A stretch of 35,828 bases of DNA, from positions 1 through 35,828 of the forward strand of contig CANDQP010000021.1 of NCBI GenBank assembly GCA_947388185.1, in the 5' to 3' direction. Positions 24,064-32,177 of this stretch are shown one piece after another (the first letter of the stretch is position 1; every line of letters starts with the position of its first letter). The stretch is from an uncultured Dorea sp. (GTDB lineage Bacteria > Bacillota > Clostridia > Lachnospirales > Lachnospiraceae). The notes under the pieces were generated by a model. That model was not told the origin of the DNA and did not search any database. It was given only the letters and a program-made list of their open reading frames with translations. The translations under genes and the position numbers were made by a program.

Positions 24064-26064
24064 ATGAAGATTTATGTCAATTGCGCTGCTCCTAAGCAGG
24101 GGAACGGCAGTAAAGAGACACCTTTCAAACACATCAATGACGCGGCGAAGACGGCAAGACCCGGGGATGAGGTTATCGTTGCACCGGGAATCTACAGGGA
24201 GTCTGTAGATCCGGTATATGCAGGTACGGAGGATGCCCGCATCACCTATCGAAGTGAAGAACCGCTGGGCGCAGAGATTACGGGCGCGGAGCCGGCTGTC
24301 GGATGGGAGAGATATCAGGACAATGTGTGGGTTTACCGTGTGGATAACGGGGTATTTGGAAGCTATAATCCATATACGACGTTTGTAGGCGGCGACTGGT
24401 ATTTCGCGCCGGTGGTAAGGCATACAGGAGCTGTATATCTGAACGACCGTCAGCTCTATGAGACAGAGAGTTTAGAGGAATGTATCAAGGGCGAGGTATA
24501 TGCGCCGTCATGGGAACCGGAGTGGTCCGTGTATAAGTGGTATACCGAGCAGGACGGCGGCGAGACAGTGATCTACGCGAATTTCCAGGGCAAGAACCCC
24601 AACGAGGAGAAGGTAGAGATCAATGTCAGAAGGAATTGCTTCATGCCGTCGAAGACGGGAATCGGATACATCACGTTCAGTGGATTTACCGTGAATAAAG
24701 CCGCTACCACGTGGGCGCCGCCAGCCGCTTATCAGGACGGAATGATCGGACCTCACTGGTCAAAAGGCTGGATCATCGAGGACTGCGATATCAGCAACAG
24801 TAAGTGCAGCGGAATCTCTCTCGGTAAATATTATGACGAGGAGAACGATCACTATTTTACAATCAAGAAGGTAAAGAGCCCGACACAGATGGAGCGCGAC
24901 GCCGTATGCCGCGGCCAGTACCACGGATGGACGAAGGAGACGGTAGGAAGCCATATTGTAAGGCGCTGCCATATCCACCACTGTGAACAGACCGGTATTG
25001 TCGGCCGTATGGGATGCGTATTCAGTCTGATCGAGGATAACCATATCCATCACATCAACAATATGCAGCAGTTAGGCGGGGCGGAGATCTCAGGAATCAA
25101 GCTTCACGCTGCCATTGACGTTGTGATGCGGCGCAACCATATCCATCACTCGACCATGGGTATCTGGACGGATTGGGAGGCACAGGGCACACGCATTTCC
25201 CAGAATCTGCTCCATGATAATCATTCACCGGAAGGAACACCGATGGCAGAAGGCGCAATGTGCAGCCAGGACATCTTCGTGGAGGTAAGCCACGGCCCGA
25301 CATTGATCGATAACAATATCATGCTTTCAAGGGCGGCAGTCCGTATCGCAACGGAAGGTGTGGCATGCGTACATAACCTGATGCTCGGATCATTTACCGC
25401 TGTCGGCGCGGGAACCGACCATGCTGACGACGAAGTAGGAAGACAGCCTCGTTATACGCCTTATCATATCCGTCACCGTACAGAGGTGGCAGGATTTAAC
25501 ACGATCCTCCATGGGGACGATCGTATCTATAACAATATCTTCATCCAGAATTATCAGCCGATGGCAGATGAGAAGGAAGCGAAGGATTTTGGTTTTGATA
25601 ATCAGGTGGCCGGAACAGAAATTTTCGATGAGTATCCGACCTATGACGAGTGGATCGCTAATTTTGAGATGGATAAGCCGGCAGACATGCATAAGCTGAT
25701 GAAGTATCATTTCGGGCATCTGCCTGTATGGATCAATGGAAATGCTTACTTTAACGGTGCGAAGGCATATAAGAAAGAGGCGTCCAATCTGGTAAATGAT
25801 AAAGACCAGGTGAGTGTAGAATTGGTTGAACAGGATGGAGGATATTTCCTTAAGACCAATGTATACGATCTGATGGACGAGTTCAAGACGGGTATCATCA
25901 ACAGTGATATCCTTGGATATGCATTCGAGCCTGAGCAGAGATTCGAGAATCCTGACGGAACGGAGATCATATTTACAGAGGATTATCTGGGTGAACACAG
26001 AAGCGTGGCAGCAGTGCCGGGACCATTCGCGTCCAAGGAAGCAGCGGGAAAGAAACTCTGGTAA
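24064..26064 (+). CDS. GH120 beta-xylosidase
   Basis: 666-residue right-handed beta-helix glycosidase, closely resembling XylC of Thermoanaerobacterium, the founding member of family GH120. The N-terminus has a DUF1565-type start (YVNCAAPKQGNGSKETPF). Matching blocks include ATTWAPPAAYQDGMIGPHWS, GWIIEDCDIS and GIKLHAAIDVVMRR. The catalytic pair is probably Asp370 in TDWEAQG (nucleophile) and Glu407 in DIFVEVSHGP (acid/base). They are 37 residues apart against 23 in XylC as I recall it, because of an inserted loop (SPEGTPMAEGAMCSQ). No signal peptide, so it acts in the cytoplasm on imported xylo-oligosaccharides. ATG 24064 follows GGAGG by 8 nt. The sugar ABC operon converges on it. Confidence 0.88.
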   Translation: MKIYVNCAAPKQGNGSKETPFKHINDAAKTARPGDEVIVAPGIYRESVDPVYAGTEDARITYRSEEPLGAEITGAEPAVGWERYQDNVWVYRVDNGVFGSYNPYTTFVGGDWYFAPVVRHTGAVYLNDRQLYETESLEECIKGEVYAPSWEPEWSVYKWYTEQDGGETVIYANFQGKNPNEEKVEINVRRNCFMPSKTGIGYITFSGFTVNKAATTWAPPAAYQDGMIGPHWSKGWIIEDCDISNSKCSGISLGKYYDEENDHYFTIKKVKSPTQMERDAVCRGQYHGWTKETVGSHIVRRCHIHHCEQTGIVGRMGCVFSLIEDNHIHHINNMQQLGGAEISGIKLHAAIDVVMRRNHIHHSTMGIWTDWEAQGTRISQNLLHDNHSPEGTPMAEGAMCSQDIFVEVSHGPTLIDNNIMLSRAAVRIATEGVACVHNLMLGSFTAVGAGTDHADDEVGRQPRYTPYHIRHRTEVAGFNTILHGDDRIYNNIFIQNYQPMADEKEAKDFGFDNQVAGTEIFDEYPTYDEWIANFEMDKPADMHKLMKYHFGHLPVWINGNAYFNGAKAYKKEASNLVNDKDQVSVELVEQDGGYFLKTNVYDLMDEFKTGIINSDILGYAFEPEQRFENPDGTEIIFTEDYLGEHRSVAAVPGPFASKEAAGKKLW

Positions 26065-26070
26065 GAGAGC

Positions 26071-26118
26071 GGGCTGCCGTACGAAAGTACGGCAGCCCTA
26101 TGTGTTTAGCCCTTTTTT
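26071..26118 (+). terminator. Terminator of the beta-xylosidase gene
   Basis: Perfect 12-bp stem GGGCTGCCGTAC (26071-26082) closed by a GAAA tetraloop and its complement (26087-26098). A seven-T run follows 13 nt later at 26112-26118. Confidence 0.8.
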
Positions 26119-26167
26119 TGATACAGAATCTTCAGTGCGATCGGTGTGATGACGGAAGACACTATAA

Positions 26168-26197
26168 GGGAAGGACTTCACCAGGAAAGTCCTCCCC
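26168..26197 (-). terminator. Probable terminator of the sugar ABC operon
   Basis: An 11-bp stem (26168-26178 with 26187-26197, one mismatch) with an 8-nt loop, located 28 nt after the permease stop in the minus direction. The T run after it is weak. Confidence 0.5.
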
Positions 26198-26224
26198 CGT
26201 ATATTCTGCTTTTAATCGTTCCAT

Positions 26225-27073
26225 TTAGCCCTTTACACCGCCGGAAGCAAGACCGCTTACCAGATTCTTCTCAATACCCATGAACAGGATTACTACAGGT
26301 ACGATAGCGAAGAGCGATGCGGCGAACAGATATTGCCACTCGATCATGTTGTAGCCGTTGAAGATGTTGATACCTACCGTCAGAGGCTCGCGCTCGCTGG
26401 TAGAGATCAGACATAATGCAACCGTGTACTCATTCCATGCATTGATAAAGATGAAGATCAGGGTCGTAACAATACCGGGAGCAGCTACCGGGAGCAGCAC
26501 CTTGGTCATACCCTGAATACGGTTACAGCCGTCGATGGTCGCAGCCTGTTCCATCTCTACGGAGATTCCGATAAATGTTCCGCGCAGCAGCCAGATCGTA
26601 AACGCCTGGTTGAATGCCGCATTGATGAAGACAAGACCGATGATACTGTCTGTCAGGCTCAGAATAGACATTACCTTATAAATACCGATCAGAAGAACGA
26701 CCGGAGCGAACATCTGGGATACGATAACGAATCCCAGGAAGATGGTCTGTCCCTTGAACTTCATACGTGCCAGGGCATAAGCGGCAGGAATACCGCAGAG
26801 CATGGCGATGATAGTAGAGCCGCCGGCGATCAGAAGAGAATTGAACAGGTAATTGGCCATAGGCGCCCGATGCCAGATATCAAGGAAGTTGGACCATAGC
26901 GACGTGATCGGAAGTATAGTCCCTTCCATGGAGAAGATCTCTGCTCTGCTCTTTAATGCAGTACAGAACATGGCAAAGTACGGATACAGAGTAATAATAC
27001 ATACCACAAAAATCACTGCATAGAGCAGGATCCGTAAGATTAATTTCTTAAGAGAGCCAGGTTTTTTAGTCAT
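26225..27073 (-). CDS. Sugar ABC importer permease, MalG type
   Basis: 282-residue inner-membrane subunit of a CUT1-type carbohydrate importer. Six membrane helices are visible, beginning LILRILLYAVIFVVCIITLYP, with the EAA coupling loop EQAATIDGCNRIQGMTKVLLP (about residues 180-200) that docks to the ATPase. It ends in the basic, Gly-rich tail usual for MalG homologues. ATG 27073 follows AAGGAG by 9 nt and comes 1 nt after the stop of the MalF-type gene. No ATPase gene is in this operon, so a shared MsmX-type ATPase encoded elsewhere is expected. Confidence 0.93.
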   Translation of the reverse strand: MTKKPGSLKKLILRILLYAVIFVVCIITLYPYFAMFCTALKSRAEIFSMEGTILPITSLWSNFLDIWHRAPMANYLFNSLLIAGGSTIIAMLCGIPAAYALARMKFKGQTIFLGFVIVSQMFAPVVLLIGIYKVMSILSLTDSIIGLVFINAAFNQAFTIWLLRGTFIGISVEMEQAATIDGCNRIQGMTKVLLPVAAPGIVTTLIFIFINAWNEYTVALCLISTSEREPLTVGINIFNGYNMIEWQYLFAASLFAIVPVVILFMGIEKNLVSGLASGGVKG

Positions 27074-27074
27074 A

Positions 27075-27956
27075 TCAGTCATCTCCTTTCCGCAAGGTAT
27101 AGACCATGTATACACTGGCGCATATCAGCAGGATCGTGAAACCGATAACAGAAACTGCCGCGGCCTGCCCTTGTTTTCCATTGTAGAAGGCCAGCTTGTA
27201 GAGATATGTAACCAGGGTATCTGTATGGTTGGCAGGATCGCCCTTGGTGATCGTCCAGATGATCGGGAAGGAGTTGAAAACATAGATGATGTTCAACACC
27301 GTACTGACCGTCAGGGAAGAGCTTACCAGAGGCATGGTGATCTGGAAGAGCTGCTGCCAATAGCTGGCTCCGTCTACCGTAGCCGCTTCATAATAGCTTG
27401 TGTCAATGCTCTGCAGACCGGACAGGACGCAGAACGTAACGAATGGAATTGTTACGAAGATACCGCAGGCAATCTCCCATGTGAAATATGCGCCCGCGGT
27501 CGGGGTCCAGTTTATGGCCTTATCTATGATCCCCAGACGAAGCAGCAGGGTATTCAGCGTACCATAATCAGTGTCGATGATGAATTTCCAGGCGCTGGCC
27601 TGGATAACCAGTGTCGTTGCCCAAGGGAAAACCATGATAGCCCGCGCAATCTTGCGTCCGCGGAATTCATTATTCAGCATCAGGGCAAGTATGAAGCCCA
27701 ATACGGTAGATAATACTACTACGGCAACCGTCCATACGATCGTGTTGCGCAAGACCAGCTTGAAAGCGGAACTGTTCATTACTTTGGTGAAGTTGGCAAA
27801 ACCGGAAAATCCTCGGATGATACCTGCTTTGCTGACTTCGCTTAGAGACATCCTGAAGACAAATACGATCGGAACCAGGATAAAGATCGCCATCAGGATG
27901 ATACTGGGCAGAATCCAGATATAAGGTTCTGCCTTGCGAAAGGTTTTATTCTTCAC
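27075..27956 (-). CDS. Sugar ABC importer permease, MalF type
   Basis: 293-residue partner permease. Six helices are visible, the first being IWILPSIILMAIFILVPIVF, with the EAA loop YEAATVDGASYWQQLFQITMP. The start is GTG 27956 with AAGGAGG 7 nt upstream. It lies about 120 nt after the binding-protein gene, a gap that holds a terminator and a second strong hairpin, and 1 nt before the MalG-type gene. Confidence 0.93.
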   Translation of the reverse strand: MKNKTFRKAEPYIWILPSIILMAIFILVPIVFVFRMSLSEVSKAGIIRGFSGFANFTKVMNSSAFKLVLRNTIVWTVAVVVLSTVLGFILALMLNNEFRGRKIARAIMVFPWATTLVIQASAWKFIIDTDYGTLNTLLLRLGIIDKAINWTPTAGAYFTWEIACGIFVTIPFVTFCVLSGLQSIDTSYYEAATVDGASYWQQLFQITMPLVSSSLTVSTVLNIIYVFNSFPIIWTITKGDPANHTDTLVTYLYKLAFYNGKQGQAAAVSVIGFTILLICASVYMVYTLRKGDD

Positions 27957-27999
27957 GGAGACACCTCCTTAAAATTATTAGATAATTTATTAAAGTTGA

Positions 28000-28025
28000 A
28001 TACCCCGCAGCTCGCTGCGGGGTAT
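28000..28025 (-). ncRNA. Strong hairpin in the leader of the permease genes
   Basis: Perfect 11-bp stem (28000-28010 with 28015-28025), 4-nt loop, no T run on the minus strand. Placed after a terminator and before malF-like translation, it could protect the permease mRNA 5' end or the binding-protein mRNA 3' end. Confidence 0.55.
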
Positions 28026-28032
28026 TAAGATT

Positions 28033-28065
28033 AAAAAATGGGACAGACCATGACAGTCTGGCCCA
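28033..28065 (-). terminator. Intra-operon terminator after the sugar-binding protein
   Basis: In the minus direction, a stem TGGG-C-CAGAC with GTCTG-T-CCCA (28039-28065) is followed directly by six T. It lies 10 nt after the binding-protein stop. Partial read-through would give more binding protein than permease. Confidence 0.8.
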
Positions 28066-28075
28066 TTATCAGATC

Positions 28076-29353
28076 TTATTCTGCGATTTCAGCCTGAAGC
28101 TCATCTAACAGTTCTTTTACATTACCCCCAAGCAATGCCTGCTGTTCTGCGTTGATAACGCCTTGTTTTACATCGTCCCATTCAGTCTTAGCTGTAGGAT
28201 AGAAGTTACAGCTTCCTACGATATCAACCCAGCTTGCCATACTCTCATCTTCCTTTGCAAGGATCTCTCCGCCGGTAGATGTAGCAGGCAGGAAGCCTTC
28301 CATCAGTACCCACTCGGAATAACGGGCATCTTCATAGAAGAAATCGAAGAATGTCTTGATCGCGTCAAGCTCAGCATCAGAGTATTCATTGTCGAAGCAC
28401 ATGAAACGGTCCATAACGCCTGCGGAAACAGAATCGTTGCCGCCGTTCGTAGGAATCGGAGCTACCTCATAATTGATAGAATATCCGCCGTCAGCAATAT
28501 ATGTAGGAATGCTGTTAGGTCCGATCATCATAGCAACCTGTCCTGCTCCGAACATATCCTGAAGGTCATAACGGGTGTCATTGGCCGGATCGCTGTTGGT
28601 GTAGCCGTCATTGACAAGACCGATCGCATACTCAATAGCTTCTACGTTCTCGTCGCAATTGAGGATCCAGTTGCCGTCGTCATCCACGAAACCGCCGCCG
28701 TTGTTCCAGGTGTAGTAAGCAAATGCTGCCTGGCCTTCATCGGTAGTCATATCAATACCCCATGGATAGATCTTGGAATCATGCTTCTTGATAGCCTCGC
28801 AGGCTGCGGTCAGCTCATCCCATGTGGTAGGAACTTCTACGTTAGCATCTTTTAAAATGTCGGCATTGTAGTACATAGCACGGGCAGAAGCCAAATCCGG
28901 GATTGCCCAGATCGTTCCGTCTACATTAGACTGCTCTAAGAATGCCGGATACATCTTATCGTAGGTCTCCTTAGATACAAAATCTTCGGCAGGAAGCAGA
29001 AGATCGTCCGCCTGATAGTTGGCAAATACGTCGATGTTCAGAATATCAGGAGCATCGTTGTTGGAAATACGTGTATTTACTACTGTGTAAATATCATTCC
29101 AGGATTCAACTTCAACTGTCAGATCAATGTCAGGATATTCTGTCGTAAATTCCTTGACAAAATCCTCCCACCATGTCTTGGTGTTCTGACCATACTGGGC
29201 AGCGATAACATTGATCGCAACTTTTCCATCAGATCCCCCTTCATCCTTGGACTCAGACCCGCCGTCTGAGGACCCGCCGCCACTGTTGCTGCTGCATGCG
29301 GCTAATCCGCAAACCATGGAAACGGTCAGAAATAATGCTGCAAACTTTTTCAT
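28076..29353 (-). CDS. Sugar-binding lipoprotein of the ABC importer
   Basis: 425-residue family 1 extracellular solute-binding protein. A lipoprotein signal peptide ends in the lipobox GLAAC (Cys20), followed by a Ser/Gly/Glu-rich tether. The mature part has typical landmarks (VESWNDIYTVVNTRISNNDAPDI cut short here, PTTWDELTAACEAIK, and GQVAMMIGPNS). It captures oligosaccharides at the cell surface for the MalFG-type permeases. The neighbouring GH120 enzyme suggests xylo-oligosaccharides. AGGAGG lies upstream; ATG 29353 is chosen, with GTG 29356 possible. Confidence 0.93.
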   Translation of the reverse strand: MKKFAALFLTVSMVCGLAACSSNSGGGSSDGGSESKDEGGSDGKVAINVIAAQYGQNTKTWWEDFVKEFTTEYPDIDLTVEVESWNDIYTVVNTRISNNDAPDILNIDVFANYQADDLLLPAEDFVSKETYDKMYPAFLEQSNVDGTIWAIPDLASARAMYYNADILKDANVEVPTTWDELTAACEAIKKHDSKIYPWGIDMTTDEGQAAFAYYTWNNGGGFVDDDGNWILNCDENVEAIEYAIGLVNDGYTNSDPANDTRYDLQDMFGAGQVAMMIGPNSIPTYIADGGYSINYEVAPIPTNGGNDSVSAGVMDRFMCFDNEYSDAELDAIKTFFDFFYEDARYSEWVLMEGFLPATSTGGEILAKEDESMASWVDIVGSCNFYPTAKTEWDDVKQGVINAEQQALLGGNVKELLDELQAEIAE

Positions 29354-29410
29354 CACTTAAAAACCTCCTTTTATTGAACTCTGTCTTACAGAGTAGTGTT
29401 GTTAAATTGA

Positions 29411-29439
29411 AGTATAGCATGTGGTATTTGACCCGTCAA
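29411..29439 (-). promoter_or_regulatory. Sigma-A promoter of the sugar ABC operon
   Basis: Minus strand: TTGACG (29434-29439), 17 bp, TATACT (29411-29416). The 5' leader holds a 7-bp hairpin ACTCTGT/ACAGAGT (29378-29394) just before the ribosome binding site. A second possible -10 (TATAAT, 29474-29479) lies nearer the upstream repeats. Confidence 0.78.
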
Positions 29440-29456
29440 TATGAACATATCGAAAA

Positions 29457-29556
29457 GAATGTTAAAAAAGATAATTATACAAAATGACGGCTTGAAAATC
29501 GCGTAAAATCGCGGTTTTTAGCGATTTGCACAATATGACTATTTTTTTGCACAATA
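29457..29556. repeat. Direct repeats upstream of the sugar ABC operon
   Basis: TTTGCACAATA occurs at 29525-29535 and 29546-29556, 21 bp apart. Read toward the operon it is TATTGTGCAAA and shares GTGCAAA with the repeats before the beta-xylosidase gene, in the same orientation relative to transcription. Between them and the promoter lies an A/T-rich tract with two AAAATCGCG copies and an inverted AGCGATTT (29495-29527). This fills most of the 346-nt gene-free stretch 29354-29699. Confidence 0.5.
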
Positions 29557-29610
29557 ATATTGGTGATTTAGCGAGAAGAAGAAAAGTTTGGATTTGACCG
29601 ATTATTATCG

Positions 29611-29639
29611 TGTACATTTTCCCAAACTTATATTATAAT
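29611..29639 (+). promoter_or_regulatory. Promoter of the surface-protein gene
   Basis: TGTACA (29611-29616), 17 bp, TATAAT (29634-29639). It implies a transcript start near 29646, so earlier in-frame start codons cannot be used. Confidence 0.6.
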
Positions 29640-29699
29640 AGACAGGAAGGTGGAGCAATTGTAGATGATCATAATGATAAGGGGGAAGATAGAACAATC

Positions 29700-31022
29700 A
29701 TGGGGGAGAAGATAATTGCAAGATTGTTAGGGGTCTTCTGTCTCTTCATGCTCGCGGGGAGTGTGAGCCATGCAGAGATTCCAGGAGACGGAGCGTTTGA
29801 TGATCTGAACTGGGAGCTTCTGTATGAGGATCAGGTAGCGGGGGATGTCCAGTCCATATGTGCGACAGAGGATTACATTATCACGATCGATAATGTATCG
29901 GACAGTCCGGCTGACAGCGATATAGTTTCCGCATATTATAAGAACGATGTGGATGAGTACGGGAATCCGGTAGAACGTTATTCGCTTGCGAAGCGGGTTG
30001 CAGATACATGCTGGGAACACGGGAACGGGATGACCTATAATCCGAACACCCACGAGATATATGTTGCGTTATATACGAATACCATACCGGAGAACAGAGG
30101 CTGTGTCTATGTGATGGATCCGGATACACTGGCTTATAAGCGAACCATTAAGGTCAGTGATGAGTATAATCTTCTGGGGATCGGTTATATGGAAGATACG
30201 AACCAGTATATGATCCAGACGAATGCGGAAGACGGATACAGTTTCAAGATACTGGATGAGAATTTCCAGCTTGTAGAAGATCTGGGGGAGTATGGGGAGT
30301 CCGGTAAGGGTTATAATTTTCAGGATCTGGAAGTGTCGGGAGATTATATCCTGAATTTTCCGCTGACTTTGAATATCGGGATCGGAGATTATCTTCAGGT
30401 GTATTCAATATCCAGGAGGGCGCTTGTGGCGGCTCCGAAGATTGATTTCCGATTGGAGAATGTGGTGATGGACGAGCCGGAGTCCATATGTGAGACAGAA
30501 CCGGGAGTGTTCCTTGCGGCAGTCAATGTCGAGGGGACCGACGGTGTGAAGCGGATTCGGTTCTATCAGATAGAGGTGCCGTACAATCTGTATGTCAATG
30601 TAACTTATAATGATAAGAAGATGACGAGGCAGAGAGTTTCAAGAGGAGAGGATGTGCAGATCGACTGTACGCCGTGGGAGGGTTATGAGCTTACCCACCT
30701 TACGGTGAATGGGAAGGATCTGATGGAGTCCGGCGGCGGACAGGATTTTGAAGGGGGATATCTTCTTCAGAACATCAGAGAGGATCAGAATATTGAGGTC
30801 ATCTTTGAAGAACCGGAGAAGGCGGTCTCTATGCCTCAGGAAGGTGAAGAGATTCCAATAGAGAAGAACAGCGTGCTGTCCATTGAGTGGACGGCGGGGC
30901 TGGTGTGTTCCGTGTGCGCGGCAGGTATCCTGGTAGTGATGTATCTGTATTACATGCATGTGAGGGCGGAACGCAGGAGGAAGGCGCTGCGTGCCAAGAA
31001 GCGCAGGAATATCAGTATATAG
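29700..31022 (+). CDS. Exported, C-terminally membrane-anchored surface protein, function unknown
   Basis: 440 residues. An N-terminal signal peptide ends near VSHA-E (residue 22). Residues 30-300 show repeated strands that read like a beta-propeller (for example YIITIDNVSDS, EIYVALYTNT, YMIQTNAEDGYSFKILDE, GVFLAAVNVEG). Residues 305-375 resemble a bacterial InlB-B-like repeat domain (YNLYVNVTYNDKK and EGYELTHLTVNGKDL, then QNIREDQNIEVIFEE). A helix near 397-418 and a very basic tail (RAERRRKALRAKKRR) anchor it in the membrane. No LPXTG motif. ATG 29700 is the only reasonable start after the promoter; the purine-rich GGGGGA is 13 nt away, which is long. No enzyme motif recognised. Confidence 0.7.
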   Translation: MGEKIIARLLGVFCLFMLAGSVSHAEIPGDGAFDDLNWELLYEDQVAGDVQSICATEDYIITIDNVSDSPADSDIVSAYYKNDVDEYGNPVERYSLAKRVADTCWEHGNGMTYNPNTHEIYVALYTNTIPENRGCVYVMDPDTLAYKRTIKVSDEYNLLGIGYMEDTNQYMIQTNAEDGYSFKILDENFQLVEDLGEYGESGKGYNFQDLEVSGDYILNFPLTLNIGIGDYLQVYSISRRALVAAPKIDFRLENVVMDEPESICETEPGVFLAAVNVEGTDGVKRIRFYQIEVPYNLYVNVTYNDKKMTRQRVSRGEDVQIDCTPWEGYELTHLTVNGKDLMESGGGQDFEGGYLLQNIREDQNIEVIFEEPEKAVSMPQEGEEIPIEKNSVLSIEWTAGLVCSVCAAGILVVMYLYYMHVRAERRRKALRAKKRRNISI

Positions 31023-31046
31023 TAAAGACAGGATCTTATGGATTAT

Positions 31047-31082
31047 CCCGGGAATATTTCTTATAAATATTTCCGGGGTTTT
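31047..31082 (+). terminator. Terminator of the surface-protein gene
   Basis: A 13-bp stem (31047-31059 with 31065-31077, one G-T pair), loop CTTAT, followed by TTTTAT. Confidence 0.82.
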
Positions 31083-31142
31083 ATATTTCCGCGGGGGCTT
31101 TGATTTTGTCGAAAGATGACGATATTTGATGAATAATTTTAA

Positions 31143-31171
31143 TTGACAGCTGTTTGACGGGATTTTAATAT
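31143..31171 (+). promoter_or_regulatory. Candidate promoter of the small helical protein gene
   Basis: TTGACA (31143-31148), 17 bp, TAATAT (31166-31171), about 67 nt before the start codon. Confidence 0.55.
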
Positions 31172-31237
31172 AGAAATGGAAGTTCTGAAAGTCTGATTAA
31201 ATTTCTTACACATCATAATATCAAAGGAGGAAGATAC

Positions 31238-31579
31238 ATGGAGCGAATTTTGAAAAAAATGATGGACATGGGTATGGGACAACTCATGGATAAGAGCCGG
31301 CAAGAACTTTGCATGTCAGACATAATTTATCAGGGAGACCATGAAGATGAGAGAGAGCTGGAGCAAAGATACATTGAATTGGATCTGACAAGACGCCAGA
31401 GACTGTTGGTGAATGATTACGTGGCCTGTATGGAGACGGCGCGGAGTAGATATGCAGATATTTCTTATATGGCCGGAGTGAAAGATACTATAAAGATGCT
31501 GATTCGGATAGGAGCGTTGGAAGAAGCTAAGATATTTGAAGAAAATGGGAGTATAATTTTGGGAATATATAATATTTAA
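31238..31579 (+). CDS. Unrecognised 113-residue helical protein
   Basis: Small soluble protein, mostly alpha-helical by pattern. The N-terminus is Met/Lys-rich (MERILKKMMDMGMGQLMDK), an acidic stretch follows (GDHEDERELEQRY), and then regular amphipathic helices to the end. No signal peptide, metal site or known motif. AAAGGAGG precedes the ATG by 8 nt, and it has its own promoter and terminator, so it is probably a real gene. Function unknown. Confidence 0.65.
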   Translation: MERILKKMMDMGMGQLMDKSRQELCMSDIIYQGDHEDERELEQRYIELDLTRRQRLLVNDYVACMETARSRYADISYMAGVKDTIKMLIRIGALEEAKIFEENGSIILGIYNI

Positions 31580-31586
31580 TACCGTC

Positions 31587-31630
31587 AGCAAGGTTTCCGG
31601 TGGTGTGGGAGTCTTGCTTGTTTGCTTTTT
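31587..31630 (+). terminator. Probable terminator after the small protein gene
   Basis: A 12-bp stem with several G-T pairs (31587-31598 with 31607-31618) and an 8-nt loop, followed by a T-rich run ending in TTTTT. Confidence 0.55.
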
Positions 31631-31730
31631 AGGATTAAGATGGGAATTTGCTTGCCTGAGGATAGACCCGGTGATAAAATAAGATCAGCGAAAGATTGAA
31701 AGAAGCCGTTTTTTCGATGCACCTGAATCA

Positions 31731-31765
31731 ACATGGATCCGCCATGTGAGAAGTGATACTATAAC
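31731..31765 (+). promoter_or_regulatory. Palindrome and -10 box before the cupin gene
   Basis: ACATGG-ATCCG-CCATGT (31731-31747) is a perfect 6-bp inverted repeat covering the -35 position of a TATAAC -10 box (31760-31765). It is a likely operator, possibly for repression. Confidence 0.45.
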
Positions 31766-31788
31766 AGGAGAATATAGGAGGATATAGG

Positions 31789-32112
31789 ATGTATAAGAAT
31801 ATTGAAAAACAGACAAGCTTAAGACTTAAGGATTTGGTAAATTATCAGGAGGGTCAGGTAGTCAGTAAGACTCTGGTGCAGAATGCGTCTGTCAGCATGA
31901 CGATCTTCTCCTTTGATAAGGGCGAAGAGATCTCGACTCATGCATCGGGCGGAGATGCCATGGTTACAGTGTTGGAAGGAAAAGGGAGATTCACGGTTGG
32001 AGGAGAGATATTCTTCCTGGAAGAAGGAGAGACGCTTGTGATGCCAAAGGATGTGCCGCATGCCGTGTATGGCGAGGAGCGGTTTAAGATGCAGCTTGTT
32101 GTCTCTTTCTAA
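31789..32112 (+). CDS. Cupin-domain protein
   Basis: 107-residue single-domain cupin. The first cupin motif reads GEEISTHASGGDAMVTVLEG and the second GETLVMPKDVPHAV. The metal-ligand set is reduced (His in THAS and in PHAV), so it may bind a small molecule or metal without being an oxygenase. GGAGG precedes the ATG. It is transcribed alone, between an upstream palindrome and a strong terminator. Stand-alone cupins of this size are often annotated as polyketide or sugar-binding proteins, but no role can be assigned. Confidence 0.85.
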   Translation: MYKNIEKQTSLRLKDLVNYQEGQVVSKTLVQNASVSMTIFSFDKGEEISTHASGGDAMVTVLEGKGRFTVGGEIFFLEEGETLVMPKDVPHAVYGEERFKMQLVVSF

Positions 32113-32142
32113 GCGGACTGCCGTCTGATAAAGTAACCTGTT

Positions 32143-32174
32143 CGGGAGAGTGAGAGAGTCACTTCTCCCGTTTT
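32143..32174. terminator. Terminator between the cupin gene and ABC operon 2
   Basis: CGGGAG-A-GTGA, loop, TCAC-TT-CTCCCG (32143-32170) followed by TTTT on the plus strand. It lies 8 nt before the stop of the convergent permease and may stop both transcripts. Confidence 0.78.
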
Positions 32175-32177
32175 GTA

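Noticed and set aside
25390-25998. A 202-codon minus-strand frame across the beta-xylosidase gene
   Set aside because: It is antisense to conserved GH120 blocks and has no ribosome binding site.
28163-28855. A 230-codon plus-strand frame across the sugar-binding protein gene
   Set aside because: It is a shadow of a well-supported lipoprotein gene, with no start signal or recognisable domain.
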